64,000 nt of DNA from contig NZ_WTYH01000001.1 in assembly GCF_009827335.1 (NCBI RefSeq), positions 1,922,001 to 1,986,000 on the forward strand, given 5' to 3'. Positions 1 through 8,745 of this stretch are shown here, piece after piece. The translations under genes and the position numbers were made by a program. The notes beneath the pieces were generated by a model, which saw nothing but the letters and a program-made list of their open reading frames with translations, was not told the DNA's origin and made no database searches. This DNA comes from Aurantiacibacter arachoides (GTDB lineage Bacteria > Pseudomonadota > Alphaproteobacteria > Sphingomonadales > Sphingomonadaceae). Numbering within the stretch: position 1 is the first letter of the stretch; each line of letters starts with the position of its first letter.

Positions 1-5
1 AATCC

Positions 6-911
6 ATGGGCCTGATAGCCGGGATCGAGGCGGGCGGCACCAAGTTCGTCGCGGCGCTGGCCTCTCCCGATGGCAGGCTGCTCGATCGCACCCGCATCGC
101 CACCCGCGCACCTGCCGAAACGTTTGCCGAGCTGGCGGAATGGTTCGCCGCCACCGCCCGGCGGCATGGCCCGATCGCGGCCTTCGGGGTGGCCAGCTTC
201 GGTCCGCTCGACCTGGACCCCGCCTCCCCCACCCACGGCAGTTTCACCACCACGCCCAAGCCCGGCTGGAGCGGGGCCAACTGGCACGAGGCGCTGGGCC
301 AGTTCGGCGTCCCCGTCGCCATCGATACCGACGTCAACGGCGCGGCCATGGGCGAATGGATGGCGGGCGCGGGGCGCGGCAGGCGCACTGTTGCCTACAC
401 CACGGTCGGCACCGGCATCGGCACCGGCGTGGTGACGGACGGTCGCCCGCTTTTCGGCGCCTCGCATTACGAGATGGGTCATGTGCGCCCTGCCCGCCCT
501 GCGCTGGACGATGGCTGGCACGGCAATTGTCCGTTTCACGGCGACTGTCTGGAAGGGCTCGTCAGCGGCCCGGCGATCATCGCGCGCTGGGGAACCGACC
601 TATCGCAAGCCAGCGAAGCGCAGGTAATGCTGGTTGCGGATTACCTCGCCGAATTTGCCGCGTCGCTGGCGTTGATGCACGCGCCTGACGTGATGATCTT
701 CGGCGGCGGCGTGTTCAACACGCCGGGGCTGCTGGAGGCGCTGCGCGAAAAGACGCGGGCGAAGCTGGCGGGATATGCGGCCTTCTACGACCGGCCGCTC
801 GACGATGTCATCGTCGCGCCCGCGTTGGGAGACGGTGCCGGCATAACGGGCGCCATCGCGCTCGGGCGCTCCATCCTCTCGAACCCCTCGCCGCCGGCGA
901 AATCGCGTTAG
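6..911 (+). CDS. ROK-family sugar kinase (fructokinase-like)
   Basis: This 301-residue protein probably phosphorylates a hexose such as fructose with ATP in the cytoplasm. It opens with the ROK phosphate-binding motif GIEAGGTKF (residues 6-14). The sugar-site segment DTDVNGAAMGEW is near residue 107 and the second ATP motif TTVGTGIGTGVV near residue 138. The ROK zinc signature is seen as a His followed by CPFHGDCLEG near residues 168-185. The length is normal for bacterial ROK fructokinases. The start lies six bases into the window, so its ribosome-binding site cannot be judged. It is convergent with the following MaoC gene and their stop codons overlap by 4 nt. The kinase family is clear; the sugar is inferred. 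Confidence 0.88.
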   Translation: MGLIAGIEAGGTKFVAALASPDGRLLDRTRIATRAPAETFAELAEWFAATARRHGPIAAFGVASFGPLDLDPASPTHGSFTTTPKPGWSGANWHEALGQFGVPVAIDTDVNGAAMGEWMAGAGRGRRTVAYTTVGTGIGTGVVTDGRPLFGASHYEMGHVRPARPALDDGWHGNCPFHGDCLEGLVSGPAIIARWGTDLSQASEAQVMLVADYLAEFAASLALMHAPDVMIFGGGVFNTPGLLEALREKTRAKLAGYAAFYDRPLDDVIVAPALGDGAGITGAIALGRSILSNPSPPAKSR

Positions 912-1360
912 ACGCCGCTCCCCCTGATCAGCGCCATGCGCAGACATTCGCAGGCCACTTCGTCGCGCTGGTTCAGCAGGCGGTGGCGAAAGGTGACGAT
1001 GCCCGATCCGGGGCGCGATTTGCTCTCGCGCTTGTCGACCACCTCTGTTTCGCCGCGCATGGTGTCGCCGATGAACGTCGGATTGGGGTGCACCAGCTTG
1101 TCGTAACCCAGGTTCGCCACCAGCGTGCCGAGGGTAGTGTCGCCCACTGACAACCCCACCATCAGCGCGAAGGTAAAGGTGCCGTTGACGAGGATCTGCC
1201 CGAACTCGCTGGCCCGCGCAGCTTCGGCATCCAGGTGCAGCGGCTGCGGGTTGTGGGTCATCGTGGAAAACAGCAGGTTGTCGGTTTCCGTTACCGTGCG
1301 CCGAACTTCGTGCGCGATCGTTTCGCCCACCTGCCATTCGCCGAAGAACTTGCCCGCCAT
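908..1360 (-). CDS. MaoC-like hydratase/dehydratase
   Basis: This 150-residue single hotdog-fold protein belongs to the MaoC family, which hydrates enoyl-CoA or related thioesters (beta-methylmalyl/mesaconyl-CoA hydratases and R-specific enoyl-CoA hydratases). The segment TMTHNPQPLHLDAEAAR (residues 34-50) carries the hydratase D/N...H dyad region. The segment HPNPTFIGDTMRGETEV (about 91-107) is typical of mesaconyl-CoA-hydratase-like members. It overlaps the stop of the convergent kinase gene and is divergent from the molybdenum oxidoreductase genes, so it may be a single-gene unit. The substrate is unknown. Confidence 0.8.
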   Translation of the reverse strand: MAGKFFGEWQVGETIAHEVRRTVTETDNLLFSTMTHNPQPLHLDAEAARASEFGQILVNGTFTFALMVGLSVGDTTLGTLVANLGYDKLVHPNPTFIGDTMRGETEVVDKRESKSRPGSGIVTFRHRLLNQRDEVACECLRMALIRGSGV

Positions 1361-1507
1361 CGCTCGCCATCCTGTCCCGTCATTGTTCCGGACAGGCGGT
1401 TAAGCCGGTTTGACCCTTCGCGTCGACCCTCAAACCCCGGTCAATTACCCGTTGGCGGGAAAGATGCGCGGCCCGCTGCATTAGGTATGGCAGACAAGGA
1501 CGAATTC

Positions 1508-2023
1508 ATGACCATATCCATCAACGGACAGGATCACACCCTGCCCGACGACCCACGCACCAGCCTGCTCGATTTCATTCGCCGCGATGCCGGCCTCACC
1601 GGTACGAAGAAAGGCTGCGACCACGGCCAATGCGGTGCCTGCACCGTGCTGGTGAACGGGGTGCGGATAAATTCCTGCCTCTCGCTCGCGGTCACGCACG
1701 ACGGCGACACGGTGACCACGATCGAGGGCCTTGGCCAGGTCGCCACGCCCAGCGCGATGCAGCAGGCCTTTGTCGATCACGATGGCTTCCAGTGCGGCTA
1801 TTGCACGCCGGGCCAGATCTGCTCCGCCACCGCCATGCTGCAGGAAATCGCCGCGGGCTGGCCGAGCGATGCGACCGAGGATCTGGAAGCAAAGCCGCAA
1901 GTGACCGGCGAGGAGATACGCGAGCGGATGAGCGGCAACCTGTGCCGCTGCGGGGCCTATGCCAACATCGTCGCCGCCATCCAGCAGGTCGCCGACAACC
2001 AGGCCGCGGGAGAGAACGCATGA
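1508..2023 (+). CDS. aldehyde oxidoreductase [2Fe-2S] subunit (PaoA-like)
   Basis: This 171-residue subunit of a molybdenum hydroxylase carries the two [2Fe-2S] clusters that pass electrons from the Mo site to FAD. The first cluster motif is KGCDHGQCGACTVLVNG followed by NSC; the second is FQCGYCTPGQ plus NLCRCGAY. I chose the ATG at 1508 because AAGGA lies seven bases upstream; an in-frame ATG at 1487 adds MADKDEF but has a poorer site. E. coli PaoA has a twin-arginine signal, but none is present here with either start, so this enzyme is probably cytoplasmic. It overlaps the FAD-subunit gene by ATGA. Confidence 0.9.
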   Translation: MTISINGQDHTLPDDPRTSLLDFIRRDAGLTGTKKGCDHGQCGACTVLVNGVRINSCLSLAVTHDGDTVTTIEGLGQVATPSAMQQAFVDHDGFQCGYCTPGQICSATAMLQEIAAGWPSDATEDLEAKPQVTGEEIRERMSGNLCRCGAYANIVAAIQQVADNQAAGENA

Positions 2024-3000
2024 GGCCGTTCGATTACCAGCGCGCCCAGCGGCTGGAACATGCCTGCCAGCTTGGCACGCAGCCCGGCACTCTCGCGCTT
2101 GCCGGCGGCACCAACCTCATCGATTTGATGAAGCTGCAGGTGGAAGTGCCCGAAACCCTCGTCGACATCGGGCGGCTCTCGCTCGGAGAAATTGCCGAGG
2201 AGGGTGATGGCCTGCGCATCGGTGCGCTCGCCAGCAATACCGCCACTGCCGTGCATCCGCGCGTGCGATCGGACTATCCGGTGCTCGCCCGCGCGATCCT
2301 GGCCGGCGCGACGCAGCAGCTGCGCAACAAGGCGACGACCGGCGGCAATCTGGGCCAGCGCACCAGGTGCTATTACTTCACCAACATCGACCAGCCCTGC
2401 AACAAGCGTGAACCCGGATCAGGCTGCGGTGCGATCAAGGGCATTGCCCGCCTGCACGCTGTTCTCGGCGCAAGCGACCAGTGCATCGCGACCTATCCCG
2501 GCGACATGGCGGTGGCCATGGCGGCACTCGATGCGACGGTGCAGATCACCGGCGAGAAGGGCGACCGCAGCGTGCCCGTGCGCGAATTTCACCGCCTGCC
2601 CGGCGATACCCCGCAGATCGACAACGTGCTGGAAGCGGGCGAACTCGTGACTGCGGTGACCCTGCCCGCGCCGGTGGGCGGCACGCAGATCTATCGCAAG
2701 GTGCGCGAACGGTCCTCCTACGCATTTGCGCTCTGTTCGGTGGCTGCTGTGGTCGAGATGGCCGAAGGGCGTTTCACCCGCGCCGACCTTGCCTTTGGCG
2801 GGCTTGCGCACAAGCCGTGGCACGATCCGCGAATTGCCGAACTGCTGGTCGGCTCCGAACCCTCGCTGGCGCTGTTCGACAAGGCCGCCGACCTGCTGCT
2901 GGAAGGCGCGCAGGGCTATGGCGAAAACGATTTCAAGATACCGCTCGCCCGCCGGACGCTCGCCGCCGTGCTGTGTGAAGCGACGGGAGTGAAGCCATGA
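2020..3000 (+). CDS. aldehyde oxidoreductase FAD subunit with extra [4Fe-4S] site (PaoB-like)
   Basis: This 326-residue FAD-binding subunit of the xanthine dehydrogenase superfamily starts with MRPFDYQRA. It has the PCMH-type FAD motif LALAGGTNLIDLMK and the segment TTGGNLGQRTRC. A Cys-rich insertion follows, with cysteines at 117, 127, 136 and 155 and the sequences QPCNKREPGSGCGAIKG and DQCIATYPGDMA. This is the hallmark of the E. coli PaoB (YagS) subgroup, whose FAD subunit holds an additional [4Fe-4S] cluster; ordinary xanthine dehydrogenases lack it. The start overlaps the upstream stop (ATGA) and the stop overlaps the Mo-subunit start, so the three subunits are translationally coupled. 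Confidence 0.9.
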   Translation: MRPFDYQRAQRLEHACQLGTQPGTLALAGGTNLIDLMKLQVEVPETLVDIGRLSLGEIAEEGDGLRIGALASNTATAVHPRVRSDYPVLARAILAGATQQLRNKATTGGNLGQRTRCYYFTNIDQPCNKREPGSGCGAIKGIARLHAVLGASDQCIATYPGDMAVAMAALDATVQITGEKGDRSVPVREFHRLPGDTPQIDNVLEAGELVTAVTLPAPVGGTQIYRKVRERSSYAFALCSVAAVVEMAEGRFTRADLAFGGLAHKPWHDPRIAELLVGSEPSLALFDKAADLLLEGAQGYGENDFKIPLARRTLAAVLCEATGVKP

Positions 3001-5186
3001 ACCATTGCAAGCAGGATGCGCCGGACGAGCGCAACGTGCTGGACACCACCGGCCAGGGCGTGATCGGCGCCCCGCTGCCGCGCCCTGAAAGCCTGCTCAA
3101 GGTCACGGGCGCAGCGACCTATGCCTCCGAATACGAGGCCGAGGGCTGCCTTGAAGGTGTGCTGGCCACGCTGCCAGCGGTGCGGGCCAGGAACCTGACC
3201 ATCGACGACAGCAAGGCGATGGCCATGCCCGGCGTCGTTGCGGTCATTTCCGACAAGCGCATGACGGGCCGCGCCGCGCAGGGCATGGCGGACGAGGCCC
3301 CGTTCCAGCCGGCGCAGGAGGTCTGCTATTGGGGCCAGCCGGTCGCACTGGTCGTGGCCGAGACGTTCGAGCAGGCACGCGATGCGGCAAAGCACCTCGT
3401 GTTCGATTACGATGCCGAGGACGCGCCGCTCGATCCCGAGGCGGCGGAGACCGAGACCGACGACAGCACGACGCAGGGCGACCTCGCCCACGCCATGGCC
3501 GAGGCCGCGCACAGCGTCGACGTCACCTTTACCACGGAAGGGCACGCGTCCGCCGCGATGGAGCCGCACGCGGCAATGGCGCAGTGGGATGGCAACAAGC
3601 TGACCGTCCACGCATCGCTGCAGATGCTGAAATTTAATCGCAACGAACTTGCCGATGCGCTGGGCCTGGAAAAGGAACAGGTGCATCTGCTGTCACCCTT
3701 CGTGGGCGGCGGTTTTGGCTCAAAACTCGGCATCAGCCAGGAATGCGTGGCTGCCTCGCTTGCGGCGATGCAGCTCGAACGCCCCGTGCGCGTGGTGATG
3801 AGCCGCCAGCAGGTGTTCCAGACGATCATGCGTCGCTCCGAGACGCATCAGCGCGTGCGGCTGGCGGCCGACGCCGAGGGCAAGCTGACCGGTTTCGGCC
3901 ACGAGGCGCGCGTGTCGAACCTTCCCGGCGAGGACTTTGCCGAGCCCGTCATCCAGTCGAGCGAGTTTCTCTACGCGGGCGAAAACCGGCTGCTGCGGCT
4001 GGACCTGGCCCGCGTTCACCGCATGACCGCAGGCTCCGTGCGTGCGCCGGGCGAAGCGGTCGGCGTGCAGACCGTCGAACAGGCGATGGACATGCTGGCC
4101 GAAAAGGTGGGCATCGATCCTGTGGAACTGCGCCTGCGCAACATTCCAGAGACCCATCCATCCGAGGACAAGCCGTTCAGCTCGCGCAAGCTTGCCGAAT
4201 GCCTTCGCGAAGGCGCCAAGGCTTTCGGCTGGGAAGCGCGTCCGCGCGCGCCACGCCATACCTGCGAGGGTGAATGGTGGATCGGCACCGGCATGGCGAG
4301 CGGTGCCCGCGTTCACGCGGTGGAAGAGGCCAAGGCGCGCGTTACGCTGCAACCGGACGGCACCGCCCTGGTAGAGAGCGACATGACCGACATTGGCACC
4401 GGCACCTACGCCATCCTCGGCCAGATCGCGGGCGAGATGCTGGGCCTTTCGCCCGACGACATCGAGGTGCGCCTCGGCGATACCGATCTTCCTCCCGGTT
4501 CCGGTTCGGGCGGCAGCTTCGGCGCGCCATCGTGCGGCTCGGCAGTGTTCCTTGCCTGCGAAGGCTTGCGCGATGACCTGGCGAAACGGCTGGGCATCGC
4601 TGCCGGTGATTTCACGCTGAAAGACGGCACGGTCAAGTGGGACGGCGGCGAAAAGTCTCTGGTCGATCTGCTGGACAGCAAGCCGCTCGAACAGGTCGGC
4701 CATTTCGAGCCCGGCAAATCGACCGAGGAGATGGCGGTATCGAGTTTCGGCGCCTTTTTCGCCGAGGTCGCGGTCAACCGCTGGACGGGCGAGACGCGGG
4801 TCCGCCGCATGACCGGTGCCTTTGGCATCGGCCGCGTGCTGAACGCCCGCACGGCGCGTTCGCAGTGCCTTGGCGGGATGACCTGGTGCATCGGCAATGC
4901 GCTGACCGAAAGCCTGCTGTTCGATCCAGTCGACGGCCACCTCGTCAACTGCGACCTGGCCGAATACCATGTGCCGGTGCATCGCGACGTGCCGGACCTT
5001 GAAGTTCTGCTGCTGGAAGAACGCGATGCCGCTGCCAGCCCCATCCAGGCAAAGGGCGTGGGCGAGCTTGGCCTTTGCGGCGGCGCGGGTGCGATTGCCA
5101 ACGCCATCTACGATGCCTGCGGTGCGCGCGTGTTCGCCTATCCGATGAGCCCTGACAAGGTGCTCGCGGCCATGCCGGAGGGCTGA
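2997..5186 (+). CDS. aldehyde oxidoreductase molybdopterin subunit (PaoC-like)
   Basis: This 729-residue catalytic subunit binds the molybdenum cofactor and oxidises aldehydes or hydroxylates heterocycles. It opens with the ald_Xan_dh_C hammerhead domain (LPRPESLLKVTGAATYASEY, about residues 24-43). The Mo-binding stretches include PFVGGGFGSKLG, RAPGEAVGVQTVEQAMD and GSGSGGSFGAP. The catalytic glutamate lies in AKGVGELGLCGGAGAIANA near the C terminus. The length fits PaoC/YagR. No XdhC/PaoD-type maturation chaperone follows, so cofactor insertion would need a factor encoded elsewhere. The true substrate is unknown; detoxification of aromatic aldehydes is the role of the E. coli enzyme. Confidence 0.9.
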   Translation: MNHCKQDAPDERNVLDTTGQGVIGAPLPRPESLLKVTGAATYASEYEAEGCLEGVLATLPAVRARNLTIDDSKAMAMPGVVAVISDKRMTGRAAQGMADEAPFQPAQEVCYWGQPVALVVAETFEQARDAAKHLVFDYDAEDAPLDPEAAETETDDSTTQGDLAHAMAEAAHSVDVTFTTEGHASAAMEPHAAMAQWDGNKLTVHASLQMLKFNRNELADALGLEKEQVHLLSPFVGGGFGSKLGISQECVAASLAAMQLERPVRVVMSRQQVFQTIMRRSETHQRVRLAADAEGKLTGFGHEARVSNLPGEDFAEPVIQSSEFLYAGENRLLRLDLARVHRMTAGSVRAPGEAVGVQTVEQAMDMLAEKVGIDPVELRLRNIPETHPSEDKPFSSRKLAECLREGAKAFGWEARPRAPRHTCEGEWWIGTGMASGARVHAVEEAKARVTLQPDGTALVESDMTDIGTGTYAILGQIAGEMLGLSPDDIEVRLGDTDLPPGSGSGGSFGAPSCGSAVFLACEGLRDDLAKRLGIAAGDFTLKDGTVKWDGGEKSLVDLLDSKPLEQVGHFEPGKSTEEMAVSSFGAFFAEVAVNRWTGETRVRRMTGAFGIGRVLNARTARSQCLGGMTWCIGNALTESLLFDPVDGHLVNCDLAEYHVPVHRDVPDLEVLLLEERDAAASPIQAKGVGELGLCGGAGAIANAIYDACGARVFAYPMSPDKVLAAMPEG

Positions 5187-5198
5187 CCGACCTCCCCC

Positions 5199-6125
5199 TC
5201 AGCGACCCTCGCCGCTGCGCACCAGCGTATCCTCGGCAGCCATCCGGGCGATATGCGTCCGCAGCCAGGACAGGCCGGGGTCTTCCTTGCGGGTTGCATG
5301 GAATTGCATGATCTCCGTCATTGGCGGGATCGGAAAAGGGATGGCGAAGGTGACCAGGTCAAGCCGCGCGGCCATGAACCTCGCGAGCCGCTCGTGCATC
5401 ACGCACAGCCGCTGCGTGCCCGGCACCATGAAGGGTGCCTGCACGAACGAGGGAACGTGGACTTCGATCCGCCGCTCCACGCCGTTCATCTGGAACCAGT
5501 CTTCGGCAAAGGTGTAACGGCCCGAAATGCTCACCCCCACGTGGCCTGCAGAGACAAAGGCAGCGGCATCGAGCGCTCCGTTGGCAAGCGGATTGCGGGC
5601 GCAAGCAACCACGACGTGGTCCTCGGTGAAGATCGTCTGCAACGGATGATCGGGGTGGGCGAACGTCTGCGGAGTCAGCAGAAGGTCCAGTTCCCCATTG
5701 GCAAGACGCGCCTGCGATGCCGGGCCCGGCAGGGTGAATTCGAAGCTGACGGACGGCGCGAGGGTCGCCAGGTCCTGTAGCAGCGGGGTCAGCAGGACAG
5801 TTGTGATGTAATCCGACGCGGCGATGCGAAACCGCCGGTCCGACCGTTCGGGTTGAAAGCTGCCCTTGCGCGCGATCAGGGACCGCAATTCGGATATTGT
5901 CGTGGCGATCTCGGGATGCAGGGCCATGGCAAACGGCGTGGGGATCATGCGCTTGCCATGCTGGGTCAGGATCTCGTCCTGGAACCCCTCACGCAAACGC
6001 TTGAGCGAAGCGCTCATCGCTGATTGCGTCACGTTCATGCGTTCGGCCGCGCGGGTGACATTGAGTTCCTGCAACAGCACGTCGAACGCCACGAGCAGAT
6101 TGAGATCGAAGTTGTCCAGCCGCAT
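5199..6125 (-). CDS. LysR-type transcriptional regulator of the catabolic operon
   Basis: This protein of about 308 residues has an N-terminal winged helix-turn-helix (LDNFDLNLLVAFDVLLQE, then NVTRAAERMNVTQSAMSASL) and a C-terminal periplasmic-binding-like effector domain. The first motif is typical of the NodD/NahR-like branch of LysR regulators. The ATG at 6125 is chosen over an upstream in-frame TTG at 6131. It is divergent from the TonB-receptor operon with about 120 bases between starts, the usual geometry for a LysR activator and its target, and an inverted repeat lies directly upstream. The aromatic substrate of the downstream pathway, or an intermediate, is the probable inducer (inference). 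Confidence 0.88.
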   Translation of the reverse strand: MRLDNFDLNLLVAFDVLLQELNVTRAAERMNVTQSAMSASLKRLREGFQDEILTQHGKRMIPTPFAMALHPEIATTISELRSLIARKGSFQPERSDRRFRIAASDYITTVLLTPLLQDLATLAPSVSFEFTLPGPASQARLANGELDLLLTPQTFAHPDHPLQTIFTEDHVVVACARNPLANGALDAAAFVSAGHVGVSISGRYTFAEDWFQMNGVERRIEVHVPSFVQAPFMVPGTQRLCVMHERLARFMAARLDLVTFAIPFPIPPMTEIMQFHATRKEDPGLSWLRTHIARMAAEDTLVRSGEGR

Positions 6126-6126
6126 G

Positions 6127-6145
6127 ATCAATCACTATCATTGAT
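6127..6145. promoter_or_regulatory. candidate LysR operator (inverted repeat)
   Basis: A perfect 6-bp inverted repeat, ATCAAT, then seven bases, then ATTGAT, sits immediately upstream of the LysR start and about 100 bases before the divergent operon. Size and position suit a LysR recognition or autoregulatory site. The role is inferred from geometry only. Confidence 0.45.
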
Positions 6146-6246
6146 GATAAGTGACAAAAAGAAAAAATTGGACTGATTAGGCCGCAGCGCTCTAGTTGGC
6201 CTCCAGATCGGGCCCCGAATGCCCGACTTGGGAGAGAACAATCACA

Positions 6247-8745
6247 ATGTCCAAGATGATCCTGCGGGCGTCCGTCGCCCTCGCCGCCCTCGCTCCCTTT
6301 CCGGCCCTCGCCCAGGACACTGGAGCGCAGCAAGCCACACAGGTGCAGCAGGACGATGACGTTGTCGGCCTCAACACCATTATCGTTACCGCCCAGCGGC
6401 GCGAGGAAACGCTGCAGGATGCGGCCATCCCGATCAACGCCATCGCCGGCGATCAACTGGTGCAGGCCGGCGTCACCGATGCGACCGCCCTTAACAAGGT
6501 GGCGCCCGCGCTCTATGTCGTGGCGGCAGGCGGCGCGAACGCCGGGTATTTCGTGCGCGGCGTCGGCAACTTCAGCAACAACGGCTACACAAATCCGGCC
6601 GTCGCCTTCAATCTCGACGGGGTCTACATCGGCCGTCCCTCGTCAACGGTGGCCTCGTTCCTCGACGTCAACCGGGTGGAGGTGCTGAAGGGTCCGCAGG
6701 GCACGCTTTACGGCCGGAATGCCACGGGCGGCGCGGTCAATGTCATCCCCAACATCCCCCGCCTCGGCGAATTCGGCGCAGAGGTTGCCGCCCAGTACGG
6801 CAGCTACGACGCGCTGGAACTGACGGGCGCCCTGAACGTGCCGCTGGCCGATGGCCTCGCAACCCGCTTTGCCGCCGCCTACAGCCGGAATGACGGGTAT
6901 TATTCCGACGGCACAGGCTCGGGCGAGGACCTGGCTTTCCGTGCCCAGGTCCTGGCCGAACTGACCGAGGATGTCACCCTGCGGTTGTCGGGCGACTACT
7001 CGACACAGCAAGGCACCGGACCCGGCACGAACGTGCAGGGCGTCTATGCCTTTACCCCGTTCAGCCCGAACGCGACCGCGGGCAATTTCACCTTCGTGCC
7101 CGCGCCTGCCAGCGTCACCGCGCCCTTCACCGGCCTGTTCGCACCGCAGACGCTGGATTTCATCCGCAACACTGCGGTCGGAGCGCCGCTTTATTCGCCG
7201 CTGACCGACTACGCCTACCCGTTCCGCGATGACAGTTACTGGGGCATCAACGCCGAATTGACCGCCGACCTTGGCTTTGCCGAGCTCACCTTCATCCCGG
7301 CCTACCGCGAATCCCGTCTGGACAACCAGTTCAACGGTCCGCCGTTCAAGGGCGCGGTCAACCAGAACGTCGCCGAACAGACCAGTTTCGAGGCCCGGCT
7401 GACGGGCGATGCCGGACCCGTCGAATGGCTGGTGGGCGGCTATTATTTCGATGAACACGTCGAAGGCCTGGATTCCTACAACCAGTTTGCCACGGTATCC
7501 TTCAACGACTTCGCAACCGATACCCGCAGCATTGCCGCCTTCGGTCGGCTGGTGTTCAGCGTTACCGATGACCTGCGCCTGGTGGGCGGCCTGCGCTTCA
7601 CCGACGAACGACGCGAGATCGATGCCGAAGTGGACACGCTCGCCGCCGTCTGCCTGAACCGGCCCACGCCCGGGCCGCCCAGCTGTCCGCTGGTGCCGAC
7701 CATTCCGGTGGGCCTGACCGTGGCGGACTCGCTCGGCCAGCTGGCCCCGGCGCTGTTCCCCGTCCGCTCTCCGTTTACCGGCGCGCCGATCGTCGGCAGC
7801 TATCCTTATGGCCCCATCGGACCGCGCGGACCCTATGCCCTTGTCGTGGTGACGCCCTCCGACATCGAACGCGTCGCCGGAGACGAGGAGATCACTTACC
7901 GCGCGGCCGTGGAATACGATGTTACGCCCGAGAACCTGGTCTACGCCAGCTTCGAAACGGGCTTTCGTGCCGGCGGTTTCAACCTGACTTTCGGGCAGGA
8001 GGAATACGCCCCCGAATACATCGATGCCTGGACGATCGGGTCGAAGAACAACTTCTTCGACAATCGCCTGCAGTTGAACCTCGAAGGGTTCTACTGGAAG
8101 TACGAAGGCCAGCAGCTCGCCGCGCTGGGCGTGGACGGGCGTGGCAGCAATTCGTTCTATACCCGCAACGTGGGCGAATCGACGATCAAGGGCGCGGAGA
8201 TCGATTTCCAGGCGCTTGTCACCGAAACCACGCTGTTGCGCGGCGGAGTGCAGTATCTCGATGCGACCTACGACAGCTTCGCCTATAACCAGATCGACCT
8301 TTCCGCAGCCGGCGATCCGCCCAACTTCCTGACCCCGCTGACCGGATGCGACTTCACCCAGGTGCTTACCCCGCGCCGTTCGTTCGACATCGATTGTTCG
8401 GGCCGGCCGGCACTCAACGCTCCCGAATGGACGGTGAACCTGGGCGTGCAGCAGACGCTATTGCTGGGCGGCTTCGAACTCACCGGCAGCGTCGATGGCC
8501 GCTATCGCAGCAATCGGGTGGTCGGCTTCAATTACCTGCCGACCAGCGAGACCGGTGACGATCTTACCATCGATGCAGCCGTCACCCTGCGCCCTGACCT
8601 GGGCGATTGGTATGTCACGGCATTCGTTCGCAACCTGACGGACGAATTCGTGCCAGCCATCCTGCAGGTGGGCGCCGGCAACGTGGCTGCCGGATCGTAC
8701 GAACCGCCGCGCCGTTATGGCGTGCGCATCGGCTACGATTTCTGA
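6247..8745 (+). CDS. TonB-dependent outer-membrane receptor, first gene of the catabolic operon
   Basis: This 832-residue protein has a cleavable signal peptide (MSKMILRASVALAALAPFPALAQ) and a TonB-box-like stretch (TIIVTAQRREETLQDAAIP). A plug domain follows (YFVRGVGNFSNNG, then EVLKGPQGTLYGRNATGGAVN), and then a beta-barrel ending in an aromatic residue (RYGVRIGYDF). The ATG at 6247 has a GGAGAG element upstream and begins the signal peptide. Sphingomonads use such receptors to import aromatic and terpenoid substrates as well as iron. Its place as first gene of an aromatic-catabolic operon suggests it imports the pathway substrate. The next gene starts inside its stop codon (TGATG). Confidence 0.9.
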   Translation: MSKMILRASVALAALAPFPALAQDTGAQQATQVQQDDDVVGLNTIIVTAQRREETLQDAAIPINAIAGDQLVQAGVTDATALNKVAPALYVVAAGGANAGYFVRGVGNFSNNGYTNPAVAFNLDGVYIGRPSSTVASFLDVNRVEVLKGPQGTLYGRNATGGAVNVIPNIPRLGEFGAEVAAQYGSYDALELTGALNVPLADGLATRFAAAYSRNDGYYSDGTGSGEDLAFRAQVLAELTEDVTLRLSGDYSTQQGTGPGTNVQGVYAFTPFSPNATAGNFTFVPAPASVTAPFTGLFAPQTLDFIRNTAVGAPLYSPLTDYAYPFRDDSYWGINAELTADLGFAELTFIPAYRESRLDNQFNGPPFKGAVNQNVAEQTSFEARLTGDAGPVEWLVGGYYFDEHVEGLDSYNQFATVSFNDFATDTRSIAAFGRLVFSVTDDLRLVGGLRFTDERREIDAEVDTLAAVCLNRPTPGPPSCPLVPTIPVGLTVADSLGQLAPALFPVRSPFTGAPIVGSYPYGPIGPRGPYALVVVTPSDIERVAGDEEITYRAAVEYDVTPENLVYASFETGFRAGGFNLTFGQEEYAPEYIDAWTIGSKNNFFDNRLQLNLEGFYWKYEGQQLAALGVDGRGSNSFYTRNVGESTIKGAEIDFQALVTETTLLRGGVQYLDATYDSFAYNQIDLSAAGDPPNFLTPLTGCDFTQVLTPRRSFDIDCSGRPALNAPEWTVNLGVQQTLLLGGFELTGSVDGRYRSNRVVGFNYLPTSETGDDLTIDAAVTLRPDLGDWYVTAFVRNLTDEFVPAILQVGAGNVAAGSYEPPRRYGVRIGYDF

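Noticed and set aside
3720..4982. Minus-strand frame of 420 codons
   Set aside because: Antisense to the molybdopterin subunit, which has all family motifs.
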